From CBFFRJ01 sp051486985 (GTDB lineage Bacteria; Pseudomonadota; Gammaproteobacteria; Enterobacterales; Enterobacteriaceae): 64,000 nucleotides of DNA. Of this stretch, positions 16,996 to 25,944 are shown in pieces. Every line of letters starts with the position of its first letter. Positions within the stretch are counted from its first letter, which is position 1. Location: positions 1 to 64,000 of the forward strand of contig NZ_JAHVDV010000021.1 of NCBI RefSeq assembly GCF_051486985.1, in the 5' to 3' direction. A program made the translations under genes and the position numbers. Below the pieces are notes generated by a model. That model was given only the letters and a program-made list of their open reading frames with translations. It was not told the DNA's origin and ran no database searches.

Positions 16996-17940
16996 TTAGC
17001 GCTCAGGAATAATCAGATCCCCGCGCACCACGCAGGCACCCAGCACGCTTTTGGTTTTTTCATTCAGCCATGCCACGATGCGCGCTGCCATAGCATCCAT
17101 GGAGTACTCAATCGCCGGAATTTTCGGAATACCCGGCAGATGCAGCGAACCAGCCAGACTAAAGACCATGATGTCGCCCGGAACCGATTTATTAAATGCC
17201 TGCAACTGCGGGATCACGCGCTGGGCCTCTTGTTCATCGGCCACCAGCAACGCATTGAAATTCAATGTTGTCGCGTTATTGAGCAGCACCTGGAGCGCCA
17301 CCGATGACGAGGTGTCATCCATAAACACGAGGTTTCGGTTAAACGGCAGGAAATTGTTTTCCAGCGCGTGCTTATAACCGAGCAGCACCTGGTCGGCAGA
17401 ACCACGGGCATCGGGGTGGATCAGCGCGATTTGCCGACGTCCCTGACTAATCAGGAAATTACAGGCCGTCTCGGCGGCGAAGGCGTGATCAAACTGGATA
17501 CTGTTTGGCGTGTCAGCTTCGGCACAATCCACCAGAATGACGTTTTCCTCGTTAATATCGAGCGGGAAACGCGCACCAATGATCAGGATGTCATCGCACA
17601 AACCGCAGGTGAGCTCGTCCAGGGCATTCATCACGCCCGCTTTGGTATTTGCAAAGCGCAGCAGCAGGTGTTTTTGGCTCTGACTGAGGTGTTTTTCCAG
17701 CGCGTAGAGATAGCCGGTTGTCTGGTTAATGTTTTCCTGAGCGCAAATAACGCCGATGCAGCCTGTTGACTGGCTGAGTAAGGACTGGGCAATCACATTG
17801 GGCCGGTAATTCAACTCATCAACCGCTTTCAGTACGGCGAGGCGACTGGCTTCCTTAACCCCGCGCGAACCACTCAACACCCGTGAGACTGTGGCTTTCG
17901 ACACCCCAGCTAAACGTGATACATCGTTGATTGTAGACAT
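16996..17940 (-). CDS. LacI/GalR-family repressor of the beta-glucoside operon
   Basis: The 314-residue protein has an N-terminal LacI-type helix-turn-helix (TINDVSRLAGVSKATVSRVL), a hinge helix (YRPNVIAQSL) and a sugar-binding periplasmic-like domain. GGGGAG lies just before the ATG at 17940; an earlier in-frame start lacks a ribosome site. It is divergent from a PTS operon, and two GGAAACC-type palindromes lie between them. It resembles AscG in size and setting, but there is no AscF-type fused IIBC here. It probably represses the PTS operon, with a phosphorylated or free beta-glucoside as inducer (inference). Confidence 0.88.
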   Translation of the reverse strand: MSTINDVSRLAGVSKATVSRVLSGSRGVKEASRLAVLKAVDELNYRPNVIAQSLLSQSTGCIGVICAQENINQTTGYLYALEKHLSQSQKHLLLRFANTKAGVMNALDELTCGLCDDILIIGARFPLDINEENVILVDCAEADTPNSIQFDHAFAAETACNFLISQGRRQIALIHPDARGSADQVLLGYKHALENNFLPFNRNLVFMDDTSSSVALQVLLNNATTLNFNALLVADEQEAQRVIPQLQAFNKSVPGDIMVFSLAGSLHLPGIPKIPAIEYSMDAMAARIVAWLNEKTKSVLGACVVRGDLIIPER

Positions 17941-18038
17941 CTTTCTCCCCTGGCAGGCGACATGCTCGCGCCTGCAAAAACCAAGTACCACAACGGCTCA
18001 TAATATAACCATTCGCAGTATATCCTTTTCTTTTTTTC

Positions 18039-18056
18039 ATGGAAACCGATTTTCCG
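18039..18056. promoter_or_regulatory. Probable operator 1 of the LacI-type repressor
   Basis: ATGGAAACCGATTTTCCG shares the left half-site ATGGAAACCG with the perfect palindrome 126 bases away and keeps TTTCC on the right. It lies nearer the repressor gene and could serve autoregulation or looping. Confidence 0.6.
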
Positions 18057-18132
18057 TTTTGCCGCTTTGCTATCAAAAAGCCGCCCAATTCCGTGAGCTG
18101 AATCCAGAAAAAAGAGCTTATATGATCGAGAC

Positions 18133-18148
18133 TTTGATGACTATCACA
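18133..18148 (+). promoter_or_regulatory. Probable CRP site of the beta-glucoside operon
   Basis: TTTGA-TGACTA-TCACA has the N6 spacing of CRP sites and one mismatch to the TGTGA/TCACA consensus. It lies about 20 bases before the perfect operator palindrome, as expected for a catabolite-controlled promoter. Confidence 0.5.
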
Positions 18149-18164
18149 CTTCCTTTGCGATCAA

Positions 18165-18182
18165 ATGGAAACCGGTTTCCAT
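18165..18182. promoter_or_regulatory. Perfect operator palindrome of the beta-glucoside operon
   Basis: ATGGAAACCGGTTTCCAT is an 18-base perfect palindrome with the central CG typical of LacI/GalR-family operators. It lies 52 bases before the IIB start and probably overlaps the promoter, so binding would block transcription. Confidence 0.75.
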
Positions 18183-18234
18183 ATGTTATCCAATCATCTC
18201 CGCAATAACTTTTTACATTCGAGGATGGTCAACG

Positions 18235-18549
18235 ATGTTCAGGATTATGTTGTGTTGCTCCGCAGGGATGTCCACCAGCCTGCTGGTGAGAAAAATGTTG
18301 GATGAGGCGAAGGAGCGGAATTTACCGGTCGAGATCGACGCCTTTGGCGTTGCCGAGTTTGATATGCAATTCCCGCGATACCAGGTTGTGCTTCTCGGAC
18401 CGCAAGTGAAATATATGTTAAACACGCTGTCAGAAAAGGCCGCTGCCGCCGGCATCCCCGTGCAGCCCATCAATCCGATGGACTACGGAATGCAGCGTGG
18501 CGATAAAGTTCTGGACTATGCCCTGTCGCTTATTGAAGCGGCGCACTAA
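18235..18549 (+). CDS. PTS IIB component, lactose/cellobiose family
   Basis: The 104-residue cytoplasmic protein is a Lac-family EIIB, which passes phosphate from IIA to the incoming sugar. The phosphorylated cysteine is Cys8 in MLCCSAGMSTS, at the end of the first strand followed by the family P-loop. Length and sequence resemble ChbB/CelA. It is the first gene of a five-gene rightward unit and is followed by the IIC gene after 11 bases. Confidence 0.92.
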   Translation: MFRIMLCCSAGMSTSLLVRKMLDEAKERNLPVEIDAFGVAEFDMQFPRYQVVLLGPQVKYMLNTLSEKAAAAGIPVQPINPMDYGMQRGDKVLDYALSLIEAAH

Positions 18550-18560
18550 AAGGTGAACCC

Positions 18561-19889
18561 ATGAGTTCGTTATATCAGTCTATGATTGGCGTTATTGAGC
18601 AGTCCATTACTCCGCTGGCGGGCAAGCTGGGACAGCAGAAATACGTTATCGCCATTCGCGACGGCTTCACGGCCGCGCTGCCGTTCATGATCATCGGCTC
18701 GTTTATGCTGGTCTTTATTTTCCCGCCGTTCTCGCCGGATACCACCAATGGTTTTGCCCGTGCCTGGCTGGATTTTTCCACGCAGTACCGTGAACAACTG
18801 ATGTTGCCGTTTAACCTCAGCATGGGCGTGATGACATTCTTTATCTCGGTGGGGATTGGCGCCAGTCTGGGTCGTCAGTTCAGTCTGGATCCGGTGATGA
18901 CCGGTTTGCTGGCGTTTATGGCATTTCTGCTGGTGGCTGCGCCCTATCATGAAGGGCAGATTTCAACGCAATATCTCTCCGGTCAGGGCATCTTTACTGC
19001 ACTACTGACGGCAATTTACTCCGCTCGCGTTTACGCCTGGCTCAAGCAGCACAACATCACCATCAAGCTGCCAAAAGAGGTGCCAACCGGCGTTGCCCGC
19101 TCGTTTGAAATTCTTATCCCGGTGCTGGTGATTATCGGTACGCTGCACCCGCTGAACCTGTTCATTGAAGCCCAGACCGGCATGATCCTGCCGCAGGCAA
19201 TTATGCACCTGCTGGAACCTCTGGTTTCTGCCTCTGACTCCCTGCCAGCGATCCTGCTCTCAGTGCTGTTGTGTCAGATTTTCTGGTTTGCTGGTATCCA
19301 CGGCTCGCTGATTGTCACCGGCATCATGAACCCTTTCTGGATGGCGAACCTCTCTGCTAACCAGGCGGCCCTGGCCGCAGGTGCGGCACTCCCGCACGTC
19401 TATCTGCAGGGTTTCTGGGATCACTACCTGCTGATTGGCGGCGTAGGCTCCACGCTGCCACTGGCCTTCCTGCTGCTGCGCAGTCGCGTGCTGCACCTGC
19501 GTACTATCGGCAAGATGGGCGTAGTACCAAGCTTCTTTAACATCAACGAACCGATTCTGTTCGGCGCGCCGATCATCATGAACCCGATGCTGTTCCTGCC
19601 GTTCGTCTGCGTCCCGCTGGTGAATGCCGTTCTTGCCTACGGTGCGACCCGTATGGGCTGGCTGGCGCAGGTGGTTTCGCTGACGCCGTGGACGACACCT
19701 GCACCTATCGGCGCTTCCTGGGCGGCCAACTGGGCGTTGAGTCCGGTCGTCATGTGCCTGATTTGTATGGTGATGTCTGCCCTGATGTACCTGCCGTTCC
19801 TGCGTGCTTATGAGCGCACGCTGATGAAAACGGAAGAACAAAAAGCGCAGACCAGCGCACCGATGGCGGAAACCGTCGGCAGTAACTGA
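18561..19889 (+). CDS. PTS IIC permease, lactose/cellobiose family
   Basis: The 442-residue membrane protein is a Lac-family EIIC with about ten membrane segments; it binds the beta-glucoside on the outer face and presents it to IIB for phosphorylation. The N-terminal helix (LAGKLGQQKYVIAIRDGFTA) and the substrate-loop region around FWFAGIHGSLIV and FFNINEPILFGAPIIMNP are typical of ChbC/CelB. AGGTG precedes the ATG. Substrate is probably cellobiose, arbutin, salicin or a related disaccharide, judged from the GH1 enzyme next to it. Confidence 0.92.
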   Translation: MSSLYQSMIGVIEQSITPLAGKLGQQKYVIAIRDGFTAALPFMIIGSFMLVFIFPPFSPDTTNGFARAWLDFSTQYREQLMLPFNLSMGVMTFFISVGIGASLGRQFSLDPVMTGLLAFMAFLLVAAPYHEGQISTQYLSGQGIFTALLTAIYSARVYAWLKQHNITIKLPKEVPTGVARSFEILIPVLVIIGTLHPLNLFIEAQTGMILPQAIMHLLEPLVSASDSLPAILLSVLLCQIFWFAGIHGSLIVTGIMNPFWMANLSANQAALAAGAALPHVYLQGFWDHYLLIGGVGSTLPLAFLLLRSRVLHLRTIGKMGVVPSFFNINEPILFGAPIIMNPMLFLPFVCVPLVNAVLAYGATRMGWLAQVVSLTPWTTPAPIGASWAANWALSPVVMCLICMVMSALMYLPFLRAYERTLMKTEEQKAQTSAPMAETVGSN

Positions 19890-19903
19890 ACAAGGAGAGA
19901 AGC

Positions 19904-21292
19904 ATGAAATACGCATTTCCTGAACACTTCTGGTGGGGCAGCGCCTGTTCTGCACTCCAGACGGAAGGGGAAAGTTCGCAGGGCGGGAAAAGCGCGACAA
20001 CCTGGGACGCCTGGTATGCCAGCCAGCCCTGGCGCTTCCACGGTCAGATTGGGCCGCAGGAGACCTCGACCTTCTGCCAGCACTGGCGTCAGGATATCGC
20101 TTTGTTAAAACAGCTCAACCACAACAGCTTTCGTACCTCGTTGAGCTGGGCGCGGCTGATTCCCGATGGCACGGGTGAGGTAAACCCACAGGCGGTGGCC
20201 TTTTATAACGACGTCATCAATGAGCTGCTGGCGCAGGGGATCACGCCATTTATTACCCTGTTCCACTTCGATATGCCGATGGTAATGCAGGAGAAAGGAG
20301 GCTGGGAGAGCCGTGAAGTGGTAGATGCCTTCAGCCGTTACGCGCAGATTTGCTTTGAGCTTTTCGGTGATCGGGTTAATCACTGGTTCACCTTTAACGA
20401 GCCGATTGTGCCGGTGGAAGGCGGCTATCTGTATGATTTCCATTACCCGAACGTGGTGGACTTCAAACGGGCTGCTACCGTCGCGTACAACACCGTTCTG
20501 GCACATGCCAGCGCTGTTCGGGCATTTCGCGCCGGCCACCACGGCGGTGAAATTGGCATCGTACTGAACCTGACGCCCTCCTATCCGCGCTCGCAGCATC
20601 CGGCAGATGTGAAGGCCTCGCACTATGCCGATCTGCTGTTTAACCGCAGCTTTCTCGACCCGGTTTTGCGTGGCGAGTATCCCGCGGATCTGGTGGCGCT
20701 GCTCAAAGCATACGACCAGCTTCCCGCCTGTCGGCCAGAAGATGTGGCGCTGATTGCGGAAGGGAAAATCGATCTGTTAGGCATTAACTACTATCAGCCG
20801 CGCCGCGTGAAGTGCCGGGAAAATGCGGTTAATCCGGACTCCCCGTTTATGCCCGAATGGCTGTTTGATTATTACGAAATGCCGGGGCGCAAAATGAACC
20901 CGTATCGTGGCTGGGAAATATACGAACCCGGTATTTACGATATTCTGGTTAACCTTCGTGATAATTATGGCAACCCGCGCTGCTTTATTTCTGAAAATGG
21001 CATGGGCGTCGAAAACGAACAACGCTTTATTGAAAATGGTCAAATAAACGATCAATACCGTATTGCGTTTATTTCCGATCATCTCAAATGGCTACATAAA
21101 GGGATCAGTGAGGGATGTAATTGCCTTGGTTACCATATGTGGACATTTATTGATAACTGGTCCTGGTGTAATGCATATAAAAACCGCTACGGTTTTGTGC
21201 AATTAGATCTGAAAACCCAACAACGTACCATTAAGAAAAGCGGCGAATGGTTTACTGCCACCGCAGGCAATAATGGTTTTGATGAAGAGTAA
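19904..21292 (+). CDS. 6-phospho-beta-glucosidase, GH1
   Basis: The 462-residue enzyme is a GH1 TIM barrel. The acid/base Glu166 is in WFTFNEP and the nucleophile Glu364 in FISENGMG. It would split phosphorylated beta-glucosides delivered by the PTS into glucose 6-phosphate and the aglycone or glucose. AAGGAGAG precedes the ATG. Its TAA is followed at once by the ATG of the IIA gene, which suggests translational coupling. Codon use changes to AT-richer towards the 3' end (about 20.9-21.3 kb) compared with the first part of the gene. Confidence 0.93.
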   Translation: MKYAFPEHFWWGSACSALQTEGESSQGGKSATTWDAWYASQPWRFHGQIGPQETSTFCQHWRQDIALLKQLNHNSFRTSLSWARLIPDGTGEVNPQAVAFYNDVINELLAQGITPFITLFHFDMPMVMQEKGGWESREVVDAFSRYAQICFELFGDRVNHWFTFNEPIVPVEGGYLYDFHYPNVVDFKRAATVAYNTVLAHASAVRAFRAGHHGGEIGIVLNLTPSYPRSQHPADVKASHYADLLFNRSFLDPVLRGEYPADLVALLKAYDQLPACRPEDVALIAEGKIDLLGINYYQPRRVKCRENAVNPDSPFMPEWLFDYYEMPGRKMNPYRGWEIYEPGIYDILVNLRDNYGNPRCFISENGMGVENEQRFIENGQINDQYRIAFISDHLKWLHKGISEGCNCLGYHMWTFIDNWSWCNAYKNRYGFVQLDLKTQQRTIKKSGEWFTATAGNNGFDEE

Positions 21293-21601
21293 ATGAAAAT
21301 GGTCGCATTAGAAGAAGCGGTAATGGAAATTATCGTTAACGCCGGTCAGTCACGCAGCCTGTGCTTTGAAGCCCTGCGTGAGGCCCGTCTGGGTAACTTT
21401 ACCGAAGCGAATAACTTGCTACGTGAAGCCGACGGTTATTCACGCCAGGCGCATCAGATGCAAACCAAATTGATTGAACAGGATGCCGGGGAAGGCCGGC
21501 AGCCTATGACATTAATTATGGTACATGCGCAGGATCATTTAATGACGTCATTACTGGCGCGCGAATTATCGGAGGAGATTATTCATCTTTATCAGCGTTA
21601 A
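21293..21601 (+). CDS. PTS IIA component, lactose/cellobiose family
   Basis: The 102-residue helical protein is a Lac-family EIIA, which takes phosphate from HPr and gives it to IIB. The active histidine is His78 in MVHAQDHLM, with the acidic metal-site residue Asp81 beside it. The start codon directly abuts the stop of the GH1 gene. Having IIA after the hydrolase rather than next to IIB-IIC differs from the chbBCA order of E. coli. Confidence 0.9.
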   Translation: MKMVALEEAVMEIIVNAGQSRSLCFEALREARLGNFTEANNLLREADGYSRQAHQMQTKLIEQDAGEGRQPMTLIMVHAQDHLMTSLLARELSEEIIHLYQR

Positions 21602-21749
21602 GCGTGGAGAAGTGATTACGGTAAATTAGTTTAATCTGTACCCAAATTAAAAATAACAAAATCAGCTTGTTTTGATAAAGGCATGTTGTTCTGTCTCATC
21701 AGGACGGGATGGTTATTGTCTGAAAATAACAAACTATACTGAGATAATC

Positions 21750-23129
21750 ATGAAATTAAATAAAACACTTCCAGTGGCGCTGGCGGTTGCGGCTGCACTT
21801 TGCTCTGGTTCGGTGATAGCACAAGAATTTACTCAGGAACAAATTGACGCCATCGTCGCGAAAGCGGTGGATAAGGCCCTGGCGGAACGGCAGGCCAAAA
21901 TGGACGCCGCAATTAACAAAAAAGCGGATGTCATAACGGAACCAGAAACAACGGCACAAACGCCGGATCTGGCCATTCCCTACGGCGTGAAATTCAGCGG
22001 CTATGCCCGCTATGGCGCGCATTATCAGACCGGCGATCAGAAATACGTGGGGGTCGACGGCTCTTATAACGGCTCCTCCGCCATTGGTCGTCTGGGCAAC
22101 GAAGGCAACGGCGGCGAATTCCAGCTGTCCAAAGCCTTCAGGAGTTCGCACGGTGCCATCTGGGACGTCAACGTCATGTTTGACCACTGGGGCGATGAAG
22201 TGAACCTGAAAAAAGCCTATGCGGGCGTCACCAACCTGCTGGAATCCAACCCTAATGCCTATTTCTGGGCAGGTCGTGACTTCCACCAGCGTCCGCAGCA
22301 GGGCATCAACGACTACTTCTGGATGAACCACGACGGCCAGGGCGCCGGGGTAAAAAACTTCGACATCGGCGGTGTTCAGTTTGACGTCGCTACCGTCGCC
22401 TCCGTCGAGTCCTGTAATCCTGAAATGATCGATGAAGGGGATAACCCGTCACGTATCTCCTGTACCGGTGGCTCCGGCACGGGCGATAAAGGTAACTATG
22501 CCGTTACCTCAAAAGTGCATGGTATGAAGGTTGGTCCACTGGATCTGGAAATCTACGCCAACTATGGCTTCGACTCCAAAGCTATCGATCGCGATGAGCG
22601 TCTCAGAGCCTGGCAGGGCGGCGTGGTCCTGAGCCACACTAACGACAGCGGCGTGAACAAGGTGATTGCCCGTTATTCTGATAACTCAGATAACAGCGTT
22701 TACAACAAAACCGACGATTTAACCGCTATTTACGCCAGCTTTGAGGGGTTGCATAAGTTCAGTCGTCAGATGCAGGTGGAGTATCTGCTCGCCTTCCACG
22801 ACTACGACAACAGCGCGATTAAGACCGACAACCGTAAGAACTATAACGCCATCGTGCGCCCGATGTACTGGTGGAACGATGTTCACTCCACCTGGCTCGA
22901 ACTGGGCTGGCAGAAAGTCTCTTATGACAATGGCGGCGATAACAATGGCTGGAAAGCGACCCTGTCGCAGAATATCTCTATCGATATGGGGCCGGAATTC
23001 CGTCCGATGCTGCGCTTCTACGTAACCGGTGGTGAGGTAGACAATAAGCGCACCGCGCGCGTGAACGGAACAGACGACACCACGCTGGATTCGCTCAACA
23101 TCGGCGCAATGTGGGAAGCCTGGTTCTGA
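21750..23129 (+). CDS. Outer-membrane beta-glucoside porin (BglH/LamB type)
   Basis: The 459-residue protein starts with a signal peptide (MKLNKTLPVALAVAAALCSG, then SVIAQ) followed by a heptad-like helical stretch (residues 28-60, with many Ala, Lys and Glu), like the periplasmic coiled coil of ScrY and BglH. The rest is a LamB-type barrel that opens with GVKFSGYARYGAHY and ends with the aromatic residue Phe. The start at 21750 is chosen because it gives the signal peptide; the frame upstream is open but has no signal. A gap of 148 bases follows the IIA gene. It probably lets aryl-beta-glucosides or cellobiose cross the outer membrane. Confidence 0.85.
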   Translation: MKLNKTLPVALAVAAALCSGSVIAQEFTQEQIDAIVAKAVDKALAERQAKMDAAINKKADVITEPETTAQTPDLAIPYGVKFSGYARYGAHYQTGDQKYVGVDGSYNGSSAIGRLGNEGNGGEFQLSKAFRSSHGAIWDVNVMFDHWGDEVNLKKAYAGVTNLLESNPNAYFWAGRDFHQRPQQGINDYFWMNHDGQGAGVKNFDIGGVQFDVATVASVESCNPEMIDEGDNPSRISCTGGSGTGDKGNYAVTSKVHGMKVGPLDLEIYANYGFDSKAIDRDERLRAWQGGVVLSHTNDSGVNKVIARYSDNSDNSVYNKTDDLTAIYASFEGLHKFSRQMQVEYLLAFHDYDNSAIKTDNRKNYNAIVRPMYWWNDVHSTWLELGWQKVSYDNGGDNNGWKATLSQNISIDMGPEFRPMLRFYVTGGEVDNKRTARVNGTDDTTLDSLNIGAMWEAWF

Positions 23130-23184
23130 TTGCCTGGCTTCTTTCAGCAGCGCCAGCATTGTGTCATGAAATAAATCTGTGACA

Positions 23185-23508
23185 GCGATGACTGGGTCCG
23201 GCTGAAAATCGACGACGCGTATCCGTAAGGCCGGGGCGCCGCGCAGGGATGCGCGGCGAGGGCGGCTTTACAGGGACGTTTCCTCCGCCCGTCCCCGATA
23301 AGCCTGGAGGATTAAGCGTTGTGGACCGCGCAGCGGCGATTTTCGTGGCCGGGAGCCCGGGTCGCCAGGGTGGTGGCGGTGAACCACCCTGGCACGTTCA
23401 CGGGTTCTGGTGTGACAGAGAAGCAAAGAACATAAGGTGAACGGAATGACCATCATAGCCGCATATTCCCCTCACCCTGACCCTCTCCCCAAAGGGGCGA
23501 GGGAATTG
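23185..23508. repeat. Dispersed mosaic intergenic element, copy A
   Basis: This stretch shares its left end (GGGTCCGGCTGAAAATCGAC) and its right end (CACGTTCACGGGTTCTGG-type block, then a REP-like palindrome) with copy B at 55803-56009. Copy A carries about 115 further bases in the middle. It fills most of the gap between the porin gene and yicL (23130-23612), and the short open frames in it are not convincing. The right end is the palindrome at about 23468-23503. Confidence 0.8.
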
Positions 23509-23612
23509 TCCCTGCTCGCATTGTAAGCCAGCACAGATGCAACCCCGATCACAATCTGCTTATGCTATGATGCGCGGCTTAATAATAAGCAATCAGCATG
23601 GCAGGACTGAAA

Positions 23613-24518
23613 ATGGGTTCCACAAAAAAAGGGATGCTTTACGTACTGGTAGCCGCCGTTTTATGGGGTAGTTCAGGCGTATGTGCGCAGTACATCATGG
23701 AGAGAAGTCATATTGATGCCCCCTGGCTGACGATGGTACGTCTGCTCTCTGGCGGCATGGTGCTGCTTATCCTTTCGTTCTTTAACGGCGATAAAATCTT
23801 CTCGATTGTTAAAAACCGCAAAGACACCCTGAGCCTGCTCTTTTTCTCGCTGTTTGGCGCGCTGATCGTACAGCTGACCTTCCTGGTCACTATCGAAAAA
23901 TCTAACGCCGCCACCGCGACCGTGCTGCAATTTCTTTCCCCGACTATCATCGTGATGTGGTTTGCGCTGGTGCGTAAAACCCGGCCCAGCCTGCTGGTTA
24001 CGGCGGCCATTGGCACCTCGCTGCTGGGTACGTTTTTACTGGTCACGCATGGTAATCCGACTACGCTTGCCGTCTCCACGCAGGCCCTTATCTGGGGTAT
24101 TGCTTCGGCTTTTTCAGCCGCACTTTATACTACCTACCCCTCAGCGCTGATTGCCCGCTACGGTACGCTGCCGATTGTGGGTTGGAGTATGTTTCTGGCG
24201 GGGATGATGATGACGCCGTTCTATGCCGGACGTGGCAATGACTTTGTCATTGATGGCAATCTGGTGATGGCCTTCTTCTACCTGGTGATGATCGGCACTG
24301 CCCTGACCTTTAGCCTGTATCTGAAGGGGGCGCAGATGATAGGCGGCTCACGCGCCAGCATTCTGAGCTGTGCCGAACCGCTCAGTAGCGCCCTGCTGTC
24401 GGTGGTCCTGCTGGGTATCGCGTTCACCCTGCCGGACTGGCTGGGCACCTTGCTGATTGTTTCGTCCGTGCTGCTGATTTCACTCGATTCGAGAAAGCGC
24501 GTTCAGGTTTCTGCCTGA
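23613..24518 (+). CDS. yicL: EamA-family inner-membrane transporter YicL
   Basis: The 301-residue protein is a ten-segment drug/metabolite transporter made of two EamA repeats. It matches E. coli YicL closely, from MGSTKKGMLYVLVAAVLWGS to SCAEPLSSALLSVVLLGI and FTLPDWLGTLLIVSSV. The ATG at 23613 agrees with the E. coli start and has AGGA seven bases before it. Substrate unknown. It marks the left edge of the region that keeps E. coli gene order. Confidence 0.9.
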   Translation: MGSTKKGMLYVLVAAVLWGSSGVCAQYIMERSHIDAPWLTMVRLLSGGMVLLILSFFNGDKIFSIVKNRKDTLSLLFFSLFGALIVQLTFLVTIEKSNAATATVLQFLSPTIIVMWFALVRKTRPSLLVTAAIGTSLLGTFLLVTHGNPTTLAVSTQALIWGIASAFSAALYTTYPSALIARYGTLPIVGWSMFLAGMMMTPFYAGRGNDFVIDGNLVMAFFYLVMIGTALTFSLYLKGAQMIGGSRASILSCAEPLSSALLSVVLLGIAFTLPDWLGTLLIVSSVLLISLDSRKRVQVSA

Positions 24519-24540
24519 GTTAATCAGAGCGGCATTTTCC

Positions 24541-24575
24541 CCTCCCCCTGGCCCTCTCCCCAAAGGGGCGAGGGG
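24541..24575. repeat. REP-like palindromic element after yicL
   Basis: The block GGCCCTCTCCCCAAAGGGGC and following GAGGGG matches the other copies in the window. It sits between the convergent yicL and nepI genes, where such palindromes often help end or protect transcripts. Confidence 0.7.
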
Positions 24576-24653
24576 ACTTTCCGTACTCGTATTATTTTTT
24601 GGGGTTTCCTCAGCTCTCAGGGTGAGGGCGTCGTCCGTGCTCGCAGCAGAATC

Positions 24654-25835
24654 TCACTTCACCTTCACTTTGCTCGCCACCAGTAGCGCAGTGAGCAGCA
24701 TCAGCGAACCTGCCAGCACCAGCGGTGACAGTAACCCCAGGTTATCCAGCGCATACCCACCCACAGCGGCACCACAGGTATTGGCCAGCTGAATCACCGC
24801 CACCTGAATTGACCCGGCTTTTTCAGCCTGGTCTGCGAGCGAGCGGGTGATCCACGTCGACCAGCCAACCGGAATCAGCGCAAACGCCAGCCCCCAGACA
24901 ATGGCTATGCCGGATGCGACAACCTTATCGCTCCCCCACAGAATCAGCACCAGGGCGCTTATCGCCAGAACCAGAGGGGCGCAGGCCAGCGCCAGCTTCA
25001 CCGAGCGCTTCAGTATATGTGACGAAAACGAGGTGCCCACAAAACTGGCGATACCAAAGCTAAGCAGCACCAGCGTCAGGCCGTCGACGTCGAAGCCAGC
25101 CATGTTCATATAAACCGGGCGAATATAGGTAAAGAAGGAGAACTGCCCGGCGAAGGCCATAAAGATGGCGATCATGCCGGCAAACACCCCAGGGCGTTTA
25201 AGCAGGCCGAACATATTCTGATGATGTTCCGTCTGCCCCGGCATCGACGGCAACGCCTTCCATACCCAGGCAATGCACAACACCCCCATCAGGGCAGCGC
25301 CATTGAACACATGACGCCAGCCGATAATGCCGCCAAGAAAGCTGCCGAGCGGCGCGGCAATCACCAGCGCTATCGATACGGCGCCAAAAATCACCGACAA
25401 CGCTTTCGGGATGGTGCGCGCAGGCACCAGCCTTAACGTCAGCGAGGCGGACATCGCCCAGAAGCCCCCCAGAGCCAGCCCCAGCAGAGCACGTCCTGTC
25501 AGCATCAATGAAAAGTTACTGGCGAACGAGACCAGCAGGCAGGAGAGGGTCAGCAGAATGGAAAAGGCAATCACCACGTAGCGCCTGTCTGTTTTGCCAA
25601 TAATGTTGGTGATAAACAGACTGGCAAACATAGCGACAAACGCCGTAACGCTTACCGACTGTCCGGCCACCCCTTCAGAAACCCCCAAATCCTGGGCCAT
25701 TGGCGTGAGCAGGCTGACCGGAAGAAACTCCACGGTAATCAGGCAGGCGACGCAAAACGCTACGGCAAAAACCGCCGACCAGTTGGGGCGGGTGACGCCA
25801 TTGCTTATGGGCTGCGTAGCGGATGTCTCAATCAT
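24654..25835 (-). CDS. nepI: Purine ribonucleoside efflux pump NepI
   Basis: The 393-residue MFS protein matches E. coli NepI (YicM) along its length, including RPNWSAVFAVAFCVACLITV, GRALLGLALGGFWAMSASLT and the C-terminal SIQVAVIQLANTCGAAVGGY. NepI exports inosine, guanosine and related purine nucleosides by proton exchange. The ATG at 25835 follows AGGTAAC and fits the E. coli start; the longer frame upstream is unlikely. In E. coli nlpA and yicS lie between yicL and this gene; here they are absent. Confidence 0.92.
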   Translation of the reverse strand: MIETSATQPISNGVTRPNWSAVFAVAFCVACLITVEFLPVSLLTPMAQDLGVSEGVAGQSVSVTAFVAMFASLFITNIIGKTDRRYVVIAFSILLTLSCLLVSFASNFSLMLTGRALLGLALGGFWAMSASLTLRLVPARTIPKALSVIFGAVSIALVIAAPLGSFLGGIIGWRHVFNGAALMGVLCIAWVWKALPSMPGQTEHHQNMFGLLKRPGVFAGMIAIFMAFAGQFSFFTYIRPVYMNMAGFDVDGLTLVLLSFGIASFVGTSFSSHILKRSVKLALACAPLVLAISALVLILWGSDKVVASGIAIVWGLAFALIPVGWSTWITRSLADQAEKAGSIQVAVIQLANTCGAAVGGYALDNLGLLSPLVLAGSLMLLTALLVASKVKVK

Positions 25836-25944
25836 TTTTTTGTTACCTGCCGTGGTTTTTGCGTGAAAGTCGCGCAGTGTAACAAACAAAGATGTGATTC
25901 ATTTAACAGTTTGGCAACTTTTTTGCCGCTTTGCGCAAAAGAGA

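Noticed and set aside
23249..23456. Short frames within the mosaic element
   Set aside because: They exist on both strands and are explained by the repeat; copy B lacks the middle part.
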